A DNA stretch of 64,000 nucleotides from Salinibacter altiplanensis (GTDB taxonomy: Bacteria; Bacteroidota; Rhodothermia; Rhodothermales; Salinibacteraceae): contig NZ_NCQY01000020.1 in the NCBI RefSeq assembly GCF_002894645.1, positions 382,804 through 446,803 on the forward strand, read 5' to 3'. Position numbers and translations under genes: made by a program. The notes below the pieces were generated by a model. That model searched no databases. It was not told the origin of the DNA and saw nothing but the letters and a program-made list of their open reading frames with translations. Numbering within the stretch: position 1 is the stretch's first letter; every line of letters begins with the position of its first letter. Below, piece by piece: positions 52,040 through 62,025 of the stretch.

Positions 52040-53872
52040 ATGGCTGCTCCGGACCGTGAGTCCACCCTTACCATTTTGAGCCGGCTCTGGGGGGTGCTCT
52101 CCCCGTACAAGGCTCGCGTCATCGGGGTCGCCCTGCTGATCAGTTTCTCGGCGGCACTGCAGGCCGCGGGCCCCCAGTTTGTGCGCTACGCGTTCGACGT
52201 GGTGATTCCGGACGGGCGCGGGACGCTGTTTCTGTGGTTTGGGCTCGCCTTTGCCGGGTTCTACCTGTTTCGGGCGGTCGTGGAGTACGGGGGCATGTAC
52301 TGGAGCTTTGCCCTCACGCAGCAGGTGGTGAGCGACGTGCGCATGCAGGCCTACGATCACCTGTTAACGCTGCCGGTGTCCCGCTTCTCCAACGAGCAGT
52401 CCGGCTCCCTCAGCTCGCGCGTCGTGAGCGACCCGAACGCGCTGAAGGGAATGATTCAGGCAGCGGCGTCTCGCCTTTCCGGCCAGCTCGTGGCCATTTT
52501 GGTGGTGGCCGGTTTTCTGGTGTGGATGAACTGGAGGTTGGCCCTGGTAAACCTGGTGATTCTGCCCCTTCTGGCCCTCGTCACCTACTACTACCAGGAG
52601 CCCCTCCGTACCGCTTCGCGCAGCATCCGCGAGACGGTGGCGCGTCTCACCGCCACCTCCACCGAGGCGATTTCCAACATCCGGGTCGTAAAGGCCTTCG
52701 TCGGCGAAGAGCAGGAGCGTGAGCGCTTTGGCACGCACAACCAGAGGTACGTCGACATCAACCTCGACCGCCGCAAAGATGTGGGCAAGATGGAGGGCCT
52801 CATCAACATCACCTCCAACTATGGAACCGGGGCCCTTCTGCTCGTTGGGGGGGGGATGGTGGCCGGGGGCAGCCTCTCACTCGGCGAGCTCACGGCGTTC
52901 ATCATGTACCAGCGCCAGCTGCAGGGGCCGGTGCAGTCGGTGATGTTCTTCAACGACAAGCTACAGGCCGGCATGGCGGCCCTGGAGCGGCTCTCCGAAC
53001 TCGTTGACACCGAGCCCGAAGCGGAAGGCGACCGTGCGGACGTGCCCGTCGGGCCGGTGGCGCTGGAGGAGGTACGCTTCTCGTATCCGGACGCCGATGA
53101 GCCGGCGCTCCGGGATCTTTCGCTCCGCATCGAGCCGGGCGAGACGGCCGCGCTTGTGGGGTCGTCCGGGGCCGGCAAAAGCACAGTGGCCAATCTCATC
53201 GGCCGCTTTTGGGATCCGCAGGAGGGACGCGTTACGGTCGACGGGATCGACCTGCGGGCGTTCGATCTCGAGGCCCTACGGAAGCACGTGGCTCTCGTGC
53301 CGCAGGCCCCGACCCTCTTCTCGGGCACGGTGGCAGACAACATTCGGTACGCCGAGCCCAACGTGCCCGACGAGGCCGTCCGTCGTGCCGCGGAGATGGC
53401 GAACGCGCACGAGTTCATTCTGCAGCTGGTCGACGGCTACGATACCCAGATTGGTGAGCGTGGCGTGCGACTGTCGGGCGGACAGAAGCAGCGGGTCGCC
53501 ATTGCCCGTGCCATCCTCACCGATGCTCGCATCCTCCTGCTTGACGAGGCAACCTCCGATCTGGATAGCGAGTCGGAAGCGGTCATTCAGGATGCCCTGG
53601 ATGGGCTCTTCGCGCGGGGCGACCAACTCACGTCCATTGTCATCGCCCATCGCCTCAGCACCATCGAGAACGCGGACACGATCTTCGTGCTGGAAGACGG
53701 GCAACTGGTGGAGCAAGGCCCCCACGATGAGCTCTTGGCGGAGGGCGGTCGCTACGCGGAGCTGTGGGCACTGCAGCGGCGAGACGTGGACCGGTCTGCC
53801 GAGCCGAGCCTCTCGGAACAGCGCATTGTGACGTCTTCTCCGGTGGATGAGCCGTCGTCGACGCGCACATAG
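52040..53872 (+). CDS. ABC exporter, fused permease and ATPase (MsbA/multidrug type)
   Basis: A 610-residue half-transporter expected to work as a homodimer in the inner membrane, exporting lipids or drugs. Residues about 1-335 are the six-helix exporter domain (LALVNLVILPLLALVTYYY, EAISNIRVVKAFVGEEQE). The ATPase has Walker A GSSGAGKST (about 374-382), Q-loop VPQAPTLFSGTVADNIRY, signature LSGGQKQRVAIARAIL (about 477), Walker B ILLLDEATSDLD (about 498) and IAHRLSTIE. The start ATG 52040 (MAAPDRESTL) avoids an upstream extension. It is transcribed alone; the substrate is not evident. The last 30 residues are a Ser-rich tail. Confidence 0.93.
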   Translation: MAAPDRESTLTILSRLWGVLSPYKARVIGVALLISFSAALQAAGPQFVRYAFDVVIPDGRGTLFLWFGLAFAGFYLFRAVVEYGGMYWSFALTQQVVSDVRMQAYDHLLTLPVSRFSNEQSGSLSSRVVSDPNALKGMIQAAASRLSGQLVAILVVAGFLVWMNWRLALVNLVILPLLALVTYYYQEPLRTASRSIRETVARLTATSTEAISNIRVVKAFVGEEQERERFGTHNQRYVDINLDRRKDVGKMEGLINITSNYGTGALLLVGGGMVAGGSLSLGELTAFIMYQRQLQGPVQSVMFFNDKLQAGMAALERLSELVDTEPEAEGDRADVPVGPVALEEVRFSYPDADEPALRDLSLRIEPGETAALVGSSGAGKSTVANLIGRFWDPQEGRVTVDGIDLRAFDLEALRKHVALVPQAPTLFSGTVADNIRYAEPNVPDEAVRRAAEMANAHEFILQLVDGYDTQIGERGVRLSGGQKQRVAIARAILTDARILLLDEATSDLDSESEAVIQDALDGLFARGDQLTSIVIAHRLSTIENADTIFVLEDGQLVEQGPHDELLAEGGRYAELWALQRRDVDRSAEPSLSEQRIVTSSPVDEPSSTRT

Positions 53873-54051
53873 CCGCCGCATCTTCTCAGGTCCGGGATGC
53901 AGCGTGGGAGAGACGGCATTGGCCTCGTCCGCCCGTCCCAGTTCAGAGGGGCACCACAGGGGGGACGGACGGAGAACATCCGTGGTCGTCTCGCTGGGCC
54001 TCCTCTCAGGCCACAGACGCCACCGTGTGTGCACGCCAGCCCGGGTGGGCG

Positions 54052-54537
54052 CTATCCAGCATACGTCCCGGTGACGTACTGGCGAAGCCGACTGGTCTCC
54101 CGCTGGGCCGTCTCGATAATCTGCTTCACACCGTCCCCAATGGAGATGATGTCCATCAGGCTGCCGTCTTCGTCCACGACGGGGAGGTGACGACATCGGA
54201 GCCTCGTCATCAGACGCAGACATTCCTCAAGCGGCTTGTTGGGACGGACGGTCACGACGTCCTCGATCATTACCTCCTGGACCTCCGTCTCGTCCGAACT
54301 CCGGCCCTCCAGGGCGATTCTTTGCATGTAGTCCCGCTCGGTAAAAAGACCGGCGATGCTGTCCCCCTCCATCACCACGATGGAGCCAACGTCCCGCTCC
54401 GCCATCCGACCAATACATTCGAACACCGTCGCCGAGGGGGCTGTGGTGAGAACGTTCTCGTCGTCGACTGGGGAGGCGGGCCCGTATCGAATAATGTCCT
54501 TTACACGGGTGTCAAGAAGGCCATCTCGTGGGTTCAT
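54052..54537 (-). CDS. Two-CBS-domain protein
   Basis: A 161-residue cytoplasmic protein made of a CBS pair. CBS1 is about 10-75 (TAPSATVFECIGRMAERDVG, AGLFTERDYMQRI) and CBS2 about 85-145 (VTVRPNKPLEECLRLM, CRHLPVVDEDGSLMDIISIGD). CBS pairs bind adenosyl nucleotides and usually regulate partner enzymes; no catalytic domain is attached. The ATG at 54537 begins MNPRDGLLD; a longer frame upstream looks non-coding. It converges on the ABC exporter gene. The partner is unknown. Confidence 0.88.
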   Translation of the reverse strand: MNPRDGLLDTRVKDIIRYGPASPVDDENVLTTAPSATVFECIGRMAERDVGSIVVMEGDSIAGLFTERDYMQRIALEGRSSDETEVQEVMIEDVVTVRPNKPLEECLRLMTRLRCRHLPVVDEDGSLMDIISIGDGVKQIIETAQRETSRLRQYVTGTYAG

Positions 54538-54841
54538 GGTACCGGTAGGGGCTGTGGTGAGGGGGGCGATGAAGAGCAGCGGGCAACGAGCGCAAGTGTC
54601 AGTAACCACATCAGGATTAACACTCGCTTCGTCTAATGGGTGTAGGCATCGCGTTTTCACGCGAGGCTGTTCCCCGCTCCTTGAAAATATAACACTTTAT
54701 ACAAAATTGAAAGAAGTCCGTGTAGGAGGGCACGGAGGAGCCCTTCATTTTCTCCAGCGGAGGCGAAAAAAGATCTGAACCTGGATCCGTGTGCCTCATT
54801 CGTGCAAGACGTAATGTCTGCAATTCATACGTTTCGATCAG
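54538..54841 (+). other. AT-rich divergent region between CBS gene and SDR gene
   Basis: 304 bases with no gene. An AT-rich core (AAAATATAACACTTTATAC, 54684-54702) stands out from the GC-rich surroundings and probably holds promoters for the divergent CBS and SDR genes, though I cannot fix a -35/-10 pair with good spacing. Confidence 0.5.
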
Positions 54842-55546
54842 ATGGATACCCCCTCTACCGCCCTTGTCACTGGGGGCAATCGCGGCATTGGCCTCGCGAT
54901 CTGTGAGGGCCTCGCCGACCGGGGCCTGCACGTCGTCCTGGGCGCGCGCGACGACGAACGTGGGGAGGAGGCCGCAGCCCCGATTCGAGAGCGCGGTGGC
55001 TCGGTGCGCGTTGAGCAGCTCGACGTGATCGAGACCGCCTCGATCGAGGCCTGTAAGGAGCGCCTGGACGCCGACGACGTGACGGTGGATGTGCTCGTCA
55101 ACAACGCGGGCGTTTACCCGGACGGCGATGCGCTCGAGGCCTCGATTGACCAGCTCGACCAGGCCTGGACGGTCAACACGCGCGGCCCGTGGCTGCTGGT
55201 TAAGGCCTTCGTGCCGGACATGGTTGATCGGGGGTACGGCCGCGTCGTGAACGTATCGTCCGGATCTGGGTCGTTTGGGGAGGGGCTCGACACGAATCAT
55301 GCCGCCTACTCGGCCTCAAAGGCGGCCCTGAACGCCCTAACGATGACCCTCGACGACGCACTGCCCGACGCCCCCGACGTGAAGGTCAATTCGATGGGGC
55401 CGGGCTGGGTGCACACCCGTATGGGAGGCGAGGCGGCCCCCCGGACGCCCGAGGAGGGAGCCGACACGGCCCTCTGGCTGGCTACGCTTCCGGAGGACGG
55501 CCCGAGTGGGGGCTTTTTCCGCGACCGAGAGCGCATCCCGTGGTAG
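54842..55546 (+). CDS. Short-chain dehydrogenase/reductase (SDR)
   Basis: NAD(P)(H)-dependent oxidoreductase of 234 residues, carbonyl-reductase-like. The cofactor motif is TGGNRGIG (10-17), with NNAG at 87-90 and the catalytic motif YSASK (Tyr156, Lys160) after VVNVSSGSGSFGEG. The plant/animal carbonyl reductase-like pattern WTVNTRGPWLLVKAF is seen. The C-terminus PSGGFFRDRERIPW is typical of this subgroup. The substrate is unknown. The secreted-protein gene follows 91 bases downstream on the same strand. Confidence 0.93.
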   Translation: MDTPSTALVTGGNRGIGLAICEGLADRGLHVVLGARDDERGEEAAAPIRERGGSVRVEQLDVIETASIEACKERLDADDVTVDVLVNNAGVYPDGDALEASIDQLDQAWTVNTRGPWLLVKAFVPDMVDRGYGRVVNVSSGSGSFGEGLDTNHAAYSASKAALNALTMTLDDALPDAPDVKVNSMGPGWVHTRMGGEAAPRTPEEGADTALWLATLPEDGPSGGFFRDRERIPW

Positions 55547-55637
55547 AACCGTGGAGACGGCCCTGCACGTTACGAATCCAGGAGTGCACGTGTCTAGCGG
55601 ACGAGGAGTGCCTGTCCCATCGACCGTCGCCGTGCCC

Positions 55638-56099
55638 ATGGGTTCTGTGTGTCGGGGTCTCATTCTCACTGTTCTCGGGGCTTTGGTTCTCTCCCCGGCC
55701 GCTGCACAGCCGCAGACCGATACGACCCTCACGTGGCGCAGCTACAGCCGGACCGGAACCGTGCAGGTGCAGGTCTACCCCGGCCCCCCGGACGAGGAGG
55801 AAGAGCACACCGTTGTGTTGTGGGAGCTCGCTGAGAATCAGGGACCGTCGACGATCGAAGACCTGCAGTACCTGGCCGACCTGGTGGGACGCCGGCTCGG
55901 CGTGGCCCCCACCCGGGCGTACTGGGTGCTGTACTGGGGCGGGTTTTCGTTCGAAGGGGCGGACCCGGACGCCGACAAGGCGCTCTTCCTCCGCGCTACC
56001 TTCAACCGCACGAAGAGCAACAACCTGAGCAGTCCGTACTGGAGCGTGATTTCGGAAACGGACGTGCGCGAGCTGACCGACCGGCGGTGGGAGGACTAG
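55638..56099 (+). CDS. Secreted protein of unknown function
   Basis: A 153-residue protein with a signal peptide (MGSVCRGLILTVLGALVLSPAAA, in part) and a mature part of about 130 residues containing TLTWRSYSRTGTVQVQVYPG and YLADLVGRRLGVAPTRAYWV. It is acidic with several Trp/Tyr residues and has no recognised domain. The frame opens at 55506 inside the SDR gene, but the ATG at 55638 yields a proper signal peptide. Probably periplasmic or outer-membrane associated. No function can be assigned. Confidence 0.62.
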   Translation: MGSVCRGLILTVLGALVLSPAAAQPQTDTTLTWRSYSRTGTVQVQVYPGPPDEEEEHTVVLWELAENQGPSTIEDLQYLADLVGRRLGVAPTRAYWVLYWGGFSFEGADPDADKALFLRATFNRTKSNNLSSPYWSVISETDVRELTDRRWED

Positions 56100-56200
56100 A
56101 CGGGGCGCTGGTGGAGACGTGGGGGCAACAACTCCAGTGCGGCTTCGCTCCCCCTTCGGACAGGTTTTCTTCGAGTTCCTTCACCACCCGCTGCAGTCCG

Positions 56201-56623
56201 ATGGTTCAAATCGATACAGACTACCTTGGGGACCTGCGCTGCGAGGCCGAGCATGGGCCGTCCGGCGTGTCCCTCACCACCGATGCTCTGGTAGACAACC
56301 ATGGCGAGGGGCGCTCGTTTTCCCCGACGGATCTTGTCGCCACGGCACTTGGCACCTGCATCGCGACCATTCTCGGCATTCAGGCCGACGAGCACGACCT
56401 TGACTTGGAGGGCATCGAGATTTCGGTCGAGAAAGAAATGGCGTCCAATCCGCGTCGCATCACGTCGCTCCGGACGGAGGTGACGATGCCGAGCGCCCTC
56501 GACGAACAAACCCGAGAGCGACTGGAGCGTGCGGCCCACCACTGTCCGGTCGACGAGAGCCTTCACCCGGACGTTGAGGTTCGAATCACTTTTCACTGGC
56601 CAGACGAGACCCCGGCGTCGTAG
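56201..56623 (+). CDS. OsmC-family peroxiredoxin-like protein
   Basis: A 140-residue cytoplasmic protein of the OsmC/Ohr type, which detoxifies organic hydroperoxides with a cysteine pair. The two expected cysteines are Cys53 in TALGTCIATILG and Cys115 in AAHHCPVDESL. SFSPTDLVATALGTC is the family signature. The ATG at 56201 starts the homologous part; the frame opens earlier at 56087 without protein-like sequence. It stands alone on the + strand and converges on an unknown gene. Confidence 0.9.
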   Translation: MVQIDTDYLGDLRCEAEHGPSGVSLTTDALVDNHGEGRSFSPTDLVATALGTCIATILGIQADEHDLDLEGIEISVEKEMASNPRRITSLRTEVTMPSALDEQTRERLERAAHHCPVDESLHPDVEVRITFHWPDETPAS

Positions 56624-56685
56624 AATAAGAGGACGAGGGTGCCGTCTCTGCCTTTTGTGTTTGGCAGCGGCCGACGAGCCGGACG

Positions 56686-57072
56686 TCAGGACGAGGCCGG
56701 GTCGCGGTTCACCGTGAGGCGGACGTGGTCGGGCCGGGTGCTCAGGTAGTCGCGCATCGCGTCGAGGAAGGCGTTGAGAAGGTCGACCCGCTCGTCGGGG
56801 GACAGCGGGGCATCGGCACCGGGGCGGTCCAGCACGGCCAGTTGCACCGTGGTGGGGGCCGCCTCCACAAACCCCAGGTCGACGTACTGGGAGCGGTCAG
56901 CGCGGTGCCGGAGAACGAGGCCCGGGGTCTCCTTCAGCTTGGCGTAGTGCTGCGAGTCTTCTTCCAGGTAGCTCCAGCTGGTCTTCACGTCGGCAAAGTC
57001 GCGAAGCATTTCCAACGGGGCAACCTTGGCATCGTCGGCGGGGCGAAGAGAGAGACGGACGACGGTGCTCAT
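56686..57072 (-). CDS. Protein of unknown function
   Basis: A 128-residue soluble protein from ATG 57072 (MSTVVRLSLRPADDAKVAPL). It reads as a real protein: SWSYLEEDSQHYAKLKETPG, YVDLGFVEAAPTTVQLAVLD and a helix near LSPDERVDLLNAFLDAMRDY. No motif, signal peptide or membrane helix is recognised. Composition is acidic as for the rest of the window. It is followed on the minus strand by no gene until the convergent OsmC gene. Confidence 0.6.
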   Translation of the reverse strand: MSTVVRLSLRPADDAKVAPLEMLRDFADVKTSWSYLEEDSQHYAKLKETPGLVLRHRADRSQYVDLGFVEAAPTTVQLAVLDRPGADAPLSPDERVDLLNAFLDAMRDYLSTRPDHVRLTVNRDPASS

Positions 57073-57486
57073 GGGCAAACCACGTTGTGGAAGCGAAAGA
57101 CGAGGCGAGGGGGACGGACCTGGACCAGGAATGGAGGGGGAGCGTCGTGCGGGTGCGTCTGCCCCGTGGACAATCTGGCGGTGCCGTTTGCAGGCGCAAC
57201 CCGGCGCTGGCGGTCGTGGCACACTTGTGCAACCGGTCCCGCCATCCCGACAAATTCCACTGTTTGAGGGGCCTTCTGTTCGTTGCGCGTGCTGATCTTC
57301 CTGCCTGTCGGCACCTTGGGTCGCCTTAACCTTGGGTCCCCAATTAATTGTCTCTACGGGGAAAGTGTAGAAGCCGCGGGCCCCGACAGCTGCGCCCCGT
57401 GCTGGTTCCGCAGAGATGACTCAGCGTGTCGAAGCCTCCAATCTCCAGGTACGGTGGCCCGCTGGACATGTCCGACGTGGAGGCAT
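57073..57486 (+). other. Intergenic region between aroE and the 128-residue gene
   Basis: 414 bases with no convincing gene. It contains a 10-base palindrome CAATTAATTG (about 57344-57353) within a CCCC...GGGG frame, and a repeated CCTTGGGTC. It probably holds the minus-strand promoter for the 128-residue gene. Confidence 0.4.
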
Positions 57487-58344
57487 TCAGCCGGCCCGGA
57501 GCGCATCATACACTGCCGCTCGGGGCATGTCGCAGGCGGTCCACTGCCGATAGGCCGCGGCGGCCTGCTCGACGAGCATGTCGAGGCCGCCGATGGTCGT
57601 TGCCCCCTCGGCGGCAGCCTCACGCAGAAGCCGGGTCTCCTCGGGGGTATAGACGAGGTCGTAGACGACATGATCGGCACTGAAGTCTACGGGCGTTGGC
57701 CAGGGGGTTTGTCCACGGCGATCCGGGGCCATGCCCAGCGGCGTGGCGTTTACGACGAGTCGGCTCGTCCGGACCGACAGGGCTGCCGCCTCGAAGGAAG
57801 ATACACGGAGGGCTCCGTCGGGGGCGTGGTCGGTCAGATCGGCGGCCAGCCCCTCGGCCTGCTCGGGGCGACGGGCCACGATTGTCAGGCGCTCCGGGCG
57901 GTAGTGGCTCAGTAGCCCGTAGACGACGGCCCGGGCGGCGCCGCCGGCCCCAAACACGAGCATGGGGGCGCCGTCGAGCGTATCGCCCTCGCGTGTCCTC
58001 AGGGGGTGTAGAAAGCCCTCCACATCCGTGTTGTCGCCACGCAGGCGGCCGTCGTCGCGGACGATTGTGTTGACGGCCCCTACGGCCCGAGCCCGATCGG
58101 TCACCTCATCGAGGAGGGGAAGAACCGCCTCTTTGTGAGGGGTTGTCACATTGGCCCCGAGAAACTGCAGTGCACGAAGTCCGGCGACGGCGTCGTCGAG
58201 GGCCTCCGGTCGGACCGGTGTGGCCACGTAGGCGGCGTGGACGTCTTGGGCCCGGAAGGCAGCGTTGTGGAGACGGGGCGAGAAAGAGTGCTCGACCGGG
58301 TGGCCAAGCAGGGTCACCAGTTGAGTCGTGGCGTCGAGGGGCAC
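57487..58344 (-). CDS. aroE: Shikimate dehydrogenase
   Basis: NADP-dependent reduction of 3-dehydroshikimate to shikimate in aromatic amino acid synthesis, cytoplasmic, 285 residues. The N-terminal substrate domain has LLGHPVEHSFSPRLHNAAF and the catalytic lysine Lys71 in NVTTPHKEAV, with DNTDVEGF. The Rossmann domain has VFGAGGAARAVVYGL and TIVARRPEQAE. NATPLGMAPDRRGQTPWP and IGGLDMLVEQAAAAYRQWT close the family signature. The length matches the usual 270-290. It follows the histidine kinase gene after 156 bases on the same strand. Confidence 0.95.
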   Translation of the reverse strand: MPLDATTQLVTLLGHPVEHSFSPRLHNAAFRAQDVHAAYVATPVRPEALDDAVAGLRALQFLGANVTTPHKEAVLPLLDEVTDRARAVGAVNTIVRDDGRLRGDNTDVEGFLHPLRTREGDTLDGAPMLVFGAGGAARAVVYGLLSHYRPERLTIVARRPEQAEGLAADLTDHAPDGALRVSSFEAAALSVRTSRLVVNATPLGMAPDRRGQTPWPTPVDFSADHVVYDLVYTPEETRLLREAAAEGATTIGGLDMLVEQAAAAYRQWTACDMPRAAVYDALRAG

Positions 58345-58500
58345 AGAAGGAGACAGGTGATGCGGGGCGTATCGGGCCTGGGCGCGACGGGGATGGGCAC
58401 CGTGTTCTGAAAAATGGGCATCTGGGGGGGAAAGTCAATCCGTCGTGTGCCCGCAGGCTGTGCGGGGGCCTCGGGGAGGAACCGGAGCACAGGCCCTGAC

Positions 58501-61500
58501 TCACGGGGACGGAGCGGAGGGCGGGCGTGCCGTGGGCAGGCGGACGACGAAGAGGGTGCCGGTGCCCTTCTCCGTCTCCACGTCGATGGAGCCGTCCATG
58601 TGATCGACCGCCTGTTTGGTGACCGCCAGCCCCAGGCCCGTGCCTTCGTACTCGCGGCCGAGTCCCTCGGAGGCCTGGCGAAAGGCCTCGAACAGGTCCG
58701 TGACCTGATCGGGATTCATGCCGATGCCGGTGTCTTCTACCGCCAACACGGCCGCCTCCCCGGTGGTGCGGACCCGCACCTCCACGTCGCCTCCCTCGTC
58801 GGTGTACTTGATGGCGTTGGATATGAGGTTGCGCAGCACGATGTGCACCGCGCCCTCGTCGGCCCGCGCCCAGACCGGGGCATCGTCGAAGTCCGTATGG
58901 AGAGAGAGGCCGGACTCTTGGGCCTGTGGCGCAAACTGATCGGCGGTCTCTGCGGCCTGTGCGGTAAGGTCGACGGGCGCGATCGTGAGGTCCATCTCGC
59001 CCGCCTCCAGCTTCGAGAGGTTGAGAACCCCATCCAGGGTTTCGAGCAGTCGGTTCCCGCTCTTCTCGATGAGCTGCGCAAACCGCAGGACCGGCCCCGT
59101 CGTCTCTGGGCCGAGCTCGTTTCCAATGGCCTCCGCGAAGCCGATAATCGAGGTGAGGGGCGTGCGGATCTCGTGGCTCATGTTGGCGAGGAAGACTGAC
59201 TTCATCCGGTTCGCGTCCTCGGCCTCCTCCTTCGCCACCAGCATCTCTTTTTCCGCCGTCTTTCGTTGGAGGGCATTGGAAATGGCGTCGGTGAGCACGC
59301 GGAGCAGCATGACGGTGTCCGCGTCCCAGTCCTGGGGCTGCTGCACCGCGTCGAACCCGACGAAGCCCACCAGGGCCTGGTCGTTCAGCATCGGCAGCAC
59401 GAGCAGGGACTGAACGTCGCCGGCCTCCAGGCGCCGCCGCAGGCCCGAGGCCTCGGGCGGCAGGTCCGTAATCCGGGGCACCCGGAGCGGGCCCGCTCGG
59501 CGGCGCATCCGATCCATGAACCAGGGCGTCTCCGCGTACGGGATGTTCTGGAGGCGAGACTGCACAGAGACCGCCGCCTCGGTTCGCCACTCGTGGGTGT
59601 TGCTCATGGTGGCCGCCTCGTCGTCAAACAAGAAGACGTAGCTCCGGTCGGCGCCGACGAAGGTGGCGATGGCCTGAAGGGCCGCCTCGATCTCCCGGTC
59701 CAGATCGTCGATGGGCGTGTTGATGAAGCGGGTTGAGATGTCGACAATCTTGCTCTCAAGCTCGGACCGGTACGTAAGCGCTTGTTCCAGCCGGGTCCGC
59801 TCGGTGATGTCGGTGTAGATGGCGTGGATCTCCGGCGGGGCATCTTCACGGGTCCGGCCGGCCGCCTGGAGTTGAAAGTCGCGGGGGCCGTCGTCGGTGA
59901 AGCGGCGCACCTCCGTCTTCAGCGCCCCCTCTTCCACGGCGCGGCGGTTGAGGGCGGTGCCCTTGTGCTTGGCGTCGTCCGGCACGATGGTCGCGTCGAT
60001 GTTTGTGCCCTCGACCGCTCCGGCCTCCACCCCAAAGGTCTCCTCGAAGGCCTCGTTGATCGTCGACACGTAGCTCGTGCCGTCCTCCATCGTGCAGCGC
60101 ATGATGGGGGTTGGGAGGCTCTCGAAGAGGCTCTCAAACCGGTCGCGCTCGTCCCGCAGGGCGCGCTCGGCCGCCCTCCGCTCGGTGATGTTAATCATGA
60201 CGCCGTTAAACACGAGCTCTCCGTTTCGTCGCTCGGGGGTGGCGGTGTCCAGAAGCCAGATGCGGTCGCCGTTGGGGCGGTCGAAGGGAACCTCGATGCG
60301 CCAGGAAGCCTCCTCCTCAACGGCCCTATCGATTTCGTTGAGCGCCCGGGTGCGGTGGGAGGGGGGAATGTGGTCGTGGAACTGGTCGTGGAACGCGTCC
60401 GGGGTGCTGGGAAGACCGAGCACCTCCGTGGCGTGCTTGCTCACGAAATGGCACCCCCGCTCCCCGGTCGGACGCGCATAGAACTGGTAGGTGACGCCGG
60501 GAATGCTGTTGGCCATTCCCTGCAACCGACTGCGCTGCTCGCGGAGGCGCTCCTCCATCTCGCGCCGGTCGGTCACGTCCCGCTGAATGGAGGCGCGGTA
60601 CTCGACCTGTTCCTTTTCGGATTGGACGGAGGTCGTATTCCAGTGAACGACATACGGCGTGCCGTCCTTCTGGTAACTAATCGTTTCCCCCTCCCACGCC
60701 TGCGCGTCCTCGTCCCTGCCCTGAAGGGCGCCAATTACCGACGGGTCCGTCTCGGGACCCTCGAGCACGTCGACGGTGCGGCCGAGCAGTTCCTCCTCCT
60801 GGTAGCCGGTCATCTCCTCGAACGCCCGGTTGGCGTACACGATGGGCGAGGTCGTCCTGGTGTCCGACGGGCCGTTCGTCGAGGCGAGAGCGTCCGACTC
60901 GCCGTTGGCAAAGGCGAGATCCCCGAACGTTGGGGTTCCGTTTTGGGGCAGGGCCGTCACCAGGATGCCGTCGTCGGCCTGTTCTACCACTTCGGACAGG
61001 ACGCGGAGCCGCCGCTCACGCTGTTTTCGTTCGGTAATGTCCGTGACGGCCCCGTCGTAGTACTGAGGGTTTCCCTGTTCGTCGCGTACGACCGTGCTGC
61101 TGACAAGGCCGATGAATGGAGTGCCGTCCCTCCGGCGGAAGCGAACCTCCATTTGGTCAAGGCCGTCGGCCTCGTGCTCTTCCTCCAGCAGACGCGCCCG
61201 GTCGGACGGCTCGGCGTAAAAAGAGGTGGAGTCCGCCTCAAGGATGGCCTCGGGGCTCTCGTACCCGAACAGCTCGGCGAATGCCTGATTGGCGTAGACG
61301 AGCCCGTCCTCGGGGGTCGACCGGTAGATGCCGTCCGAGACATTGCCGGTGATCACGTGGAGCTGCTCCTCCCGGTTGCGAAGGGCTTTTCGCATTGACA
61401 GCAGCCGATGGATCGCGATGCCCCCAGCGAGGGAGATGCCCGCCACGCCCGCCAGCAGAATGAGCGGACTGGTTTTGGGCCCAGGGCCGACGACATGAGA

Positions 61501-62025
61501 AACACCGAGTCCCGCCGCGACCAGGACGAGACTGGAGATTGAAAACCACACGACCGGTCGCATGGACTGTGCGCTTATGCCCACGAACGCGATGATGACC
61601 GTGTAGCCCAGCAAGAGGCCGATGGCAAACTCTCCGGCGAAATGATTCAGCGTGGTGGTGGTGACCAACCAGATCATTACGGCAAAGAGGGACCCACGTA
61701 GCCACGAGATGAAGTGGTGGCGTACACTGCGGGACAGGTGAGAGGCCGGAACCAAGGACCCAAGCAGGCTAGCGATCCCGAGCCGGGCCCAGACCGGGTC
61801 AATGGCCCCTGGGTTGGCCGCCGCGTAGAGCGGGCCGAAGAGAAGAATGAGGACAGCCCCGAGAAGGGTTAGAAGTCGGAAGTCCTGAATCCGTGATTGT
61901 TCTTCTCGGGAAAGATCTACGTCATCAGGGTGAAAGATGGAGACAATCTGTTGCCAGAGATCATTCACAGAGAGTGTGAATTGAAATCGCGGAGTCAGTC
62001 TTGTCCCAAAATGGTCTCCGGGCAC
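58501..62025 (-). CDS. Membrane-bound multi-PAS/GAF sensor histidine kinase
   Basis: A 1174-residue sensor kinase. Residues about 50-215 carry some six hydrophobic helices. At least four PAS domains follow (around 235-340, 345-500, 505-640 and 645-770); markers are VTDITERKQRERRL, FEEMTGYQEEELLGRTVDVL, MINITERRAAERALRDE and IYTDITERTRLEQAL. A GAF domain is about 775-925 (FVGADRSYVFLFDD). HisKA has phospho-acceptor His951 in MSHEIRTPLTS, and the ATPase has NLISNAIKYTDEGG, DTGIGM and GTGLGLAVTKQ. There is no receiver domain and no adjacent response regulator, so it is an orphan; cross-talk with the PhoR-less phoB is possible but speculative. Confidence 0.92.
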   Translation of the reverse strand: MPGDHFGTRLTPRFQFTLSVNDLWQQIVSIFHPDDVDLSREEQSRIQDFRLLTLLGAVLILLFGPLYAAANPGAIDPVWARLGIASLLGSLVPASHLSRSVRHHFISWLRGSLFAVMIWLVTTTTLNHFAGEFAIGLLLGYTVIIAFVGISAQSMRPVVWFSISSLVLVAAGLGVSHVVGPGPKTSPLILLAGVAGISLAGGIAIHRLLSMRKALRNREEQLHVITGNVSDGIYRSTPEDGLVYANQAFAELFGYESPEAILEADSTSFYAEPSDRARLLEEEHEADGLDQMEVRFRRRDGTPFIGLVSSTVVRDEQGNPQYYDGAVTDITERKQRERRLRVLSEVVEQADDGILVTALPQNGTPTFGDLAFANGESDALASTNGPSDTRTTSPIVYANRAFEEMTGYQEEELLGRTVDVLEGPETDPSVIGALQGRDEDAQAWEGETISYQKDGTPYVVHWNTTSVQSEKEQVEYRASIQRDVTDRREMEERLREQRSRLQGMANSIPGVTYQFYARPTGERGCHFVSKHATEVLGLPSTPDAFHDQFHDHIPPSHRTRALNEIDRAVEEEASWRIEVPFDRPNGDRIWLLDTATPERRNGELVFNGVMINITERRAAERALRDERDRFESLFESLPTPIMRCTMEDGTSYVSTINEAFEETFGVEAGAVEGTNIDATIVPDDAKHKGTALNRRAVEEGALKTEVRRFTDDGPRDFQLQAAGRTREDAPPEIHAIYTDITERTRLEQALTYRSELESKIVDISTRFINTPIDDLDREIEAALQAIATFVGADRSYVFLFDDEAATMSNTHEWRTEAAVSVQSRLQNIPYAETPWFMDRMRRRAGPLRVPRITDLPPEASGLRRRLEAGDVQSLLVLPMLNDQALVGFVGFDAVQQPQDWDADTVMLLRVLTDAISNALQRKTAEKEMLVAKEEAEDANRMKSVFLANMSHEIRTPLTSIIGFAEAIGNELGPETTGPVLRFAQLIEKSGNRLLETLDGVLNLSKLEAGEMDLTIAPVDLTAQAAETADQFAPQAQESGLSLHTDFDDAPVWARADEGAVHIVLRNLISNAIKYTDEGGDVEVRVRTTGEAAVLAVEDTGIGMNPDQVTDLFEAFRQASEGLGREYEGTGLGLAVTKQAVDHMDGSIDVETEKGTGTLFVVRLPTARPPSAPSP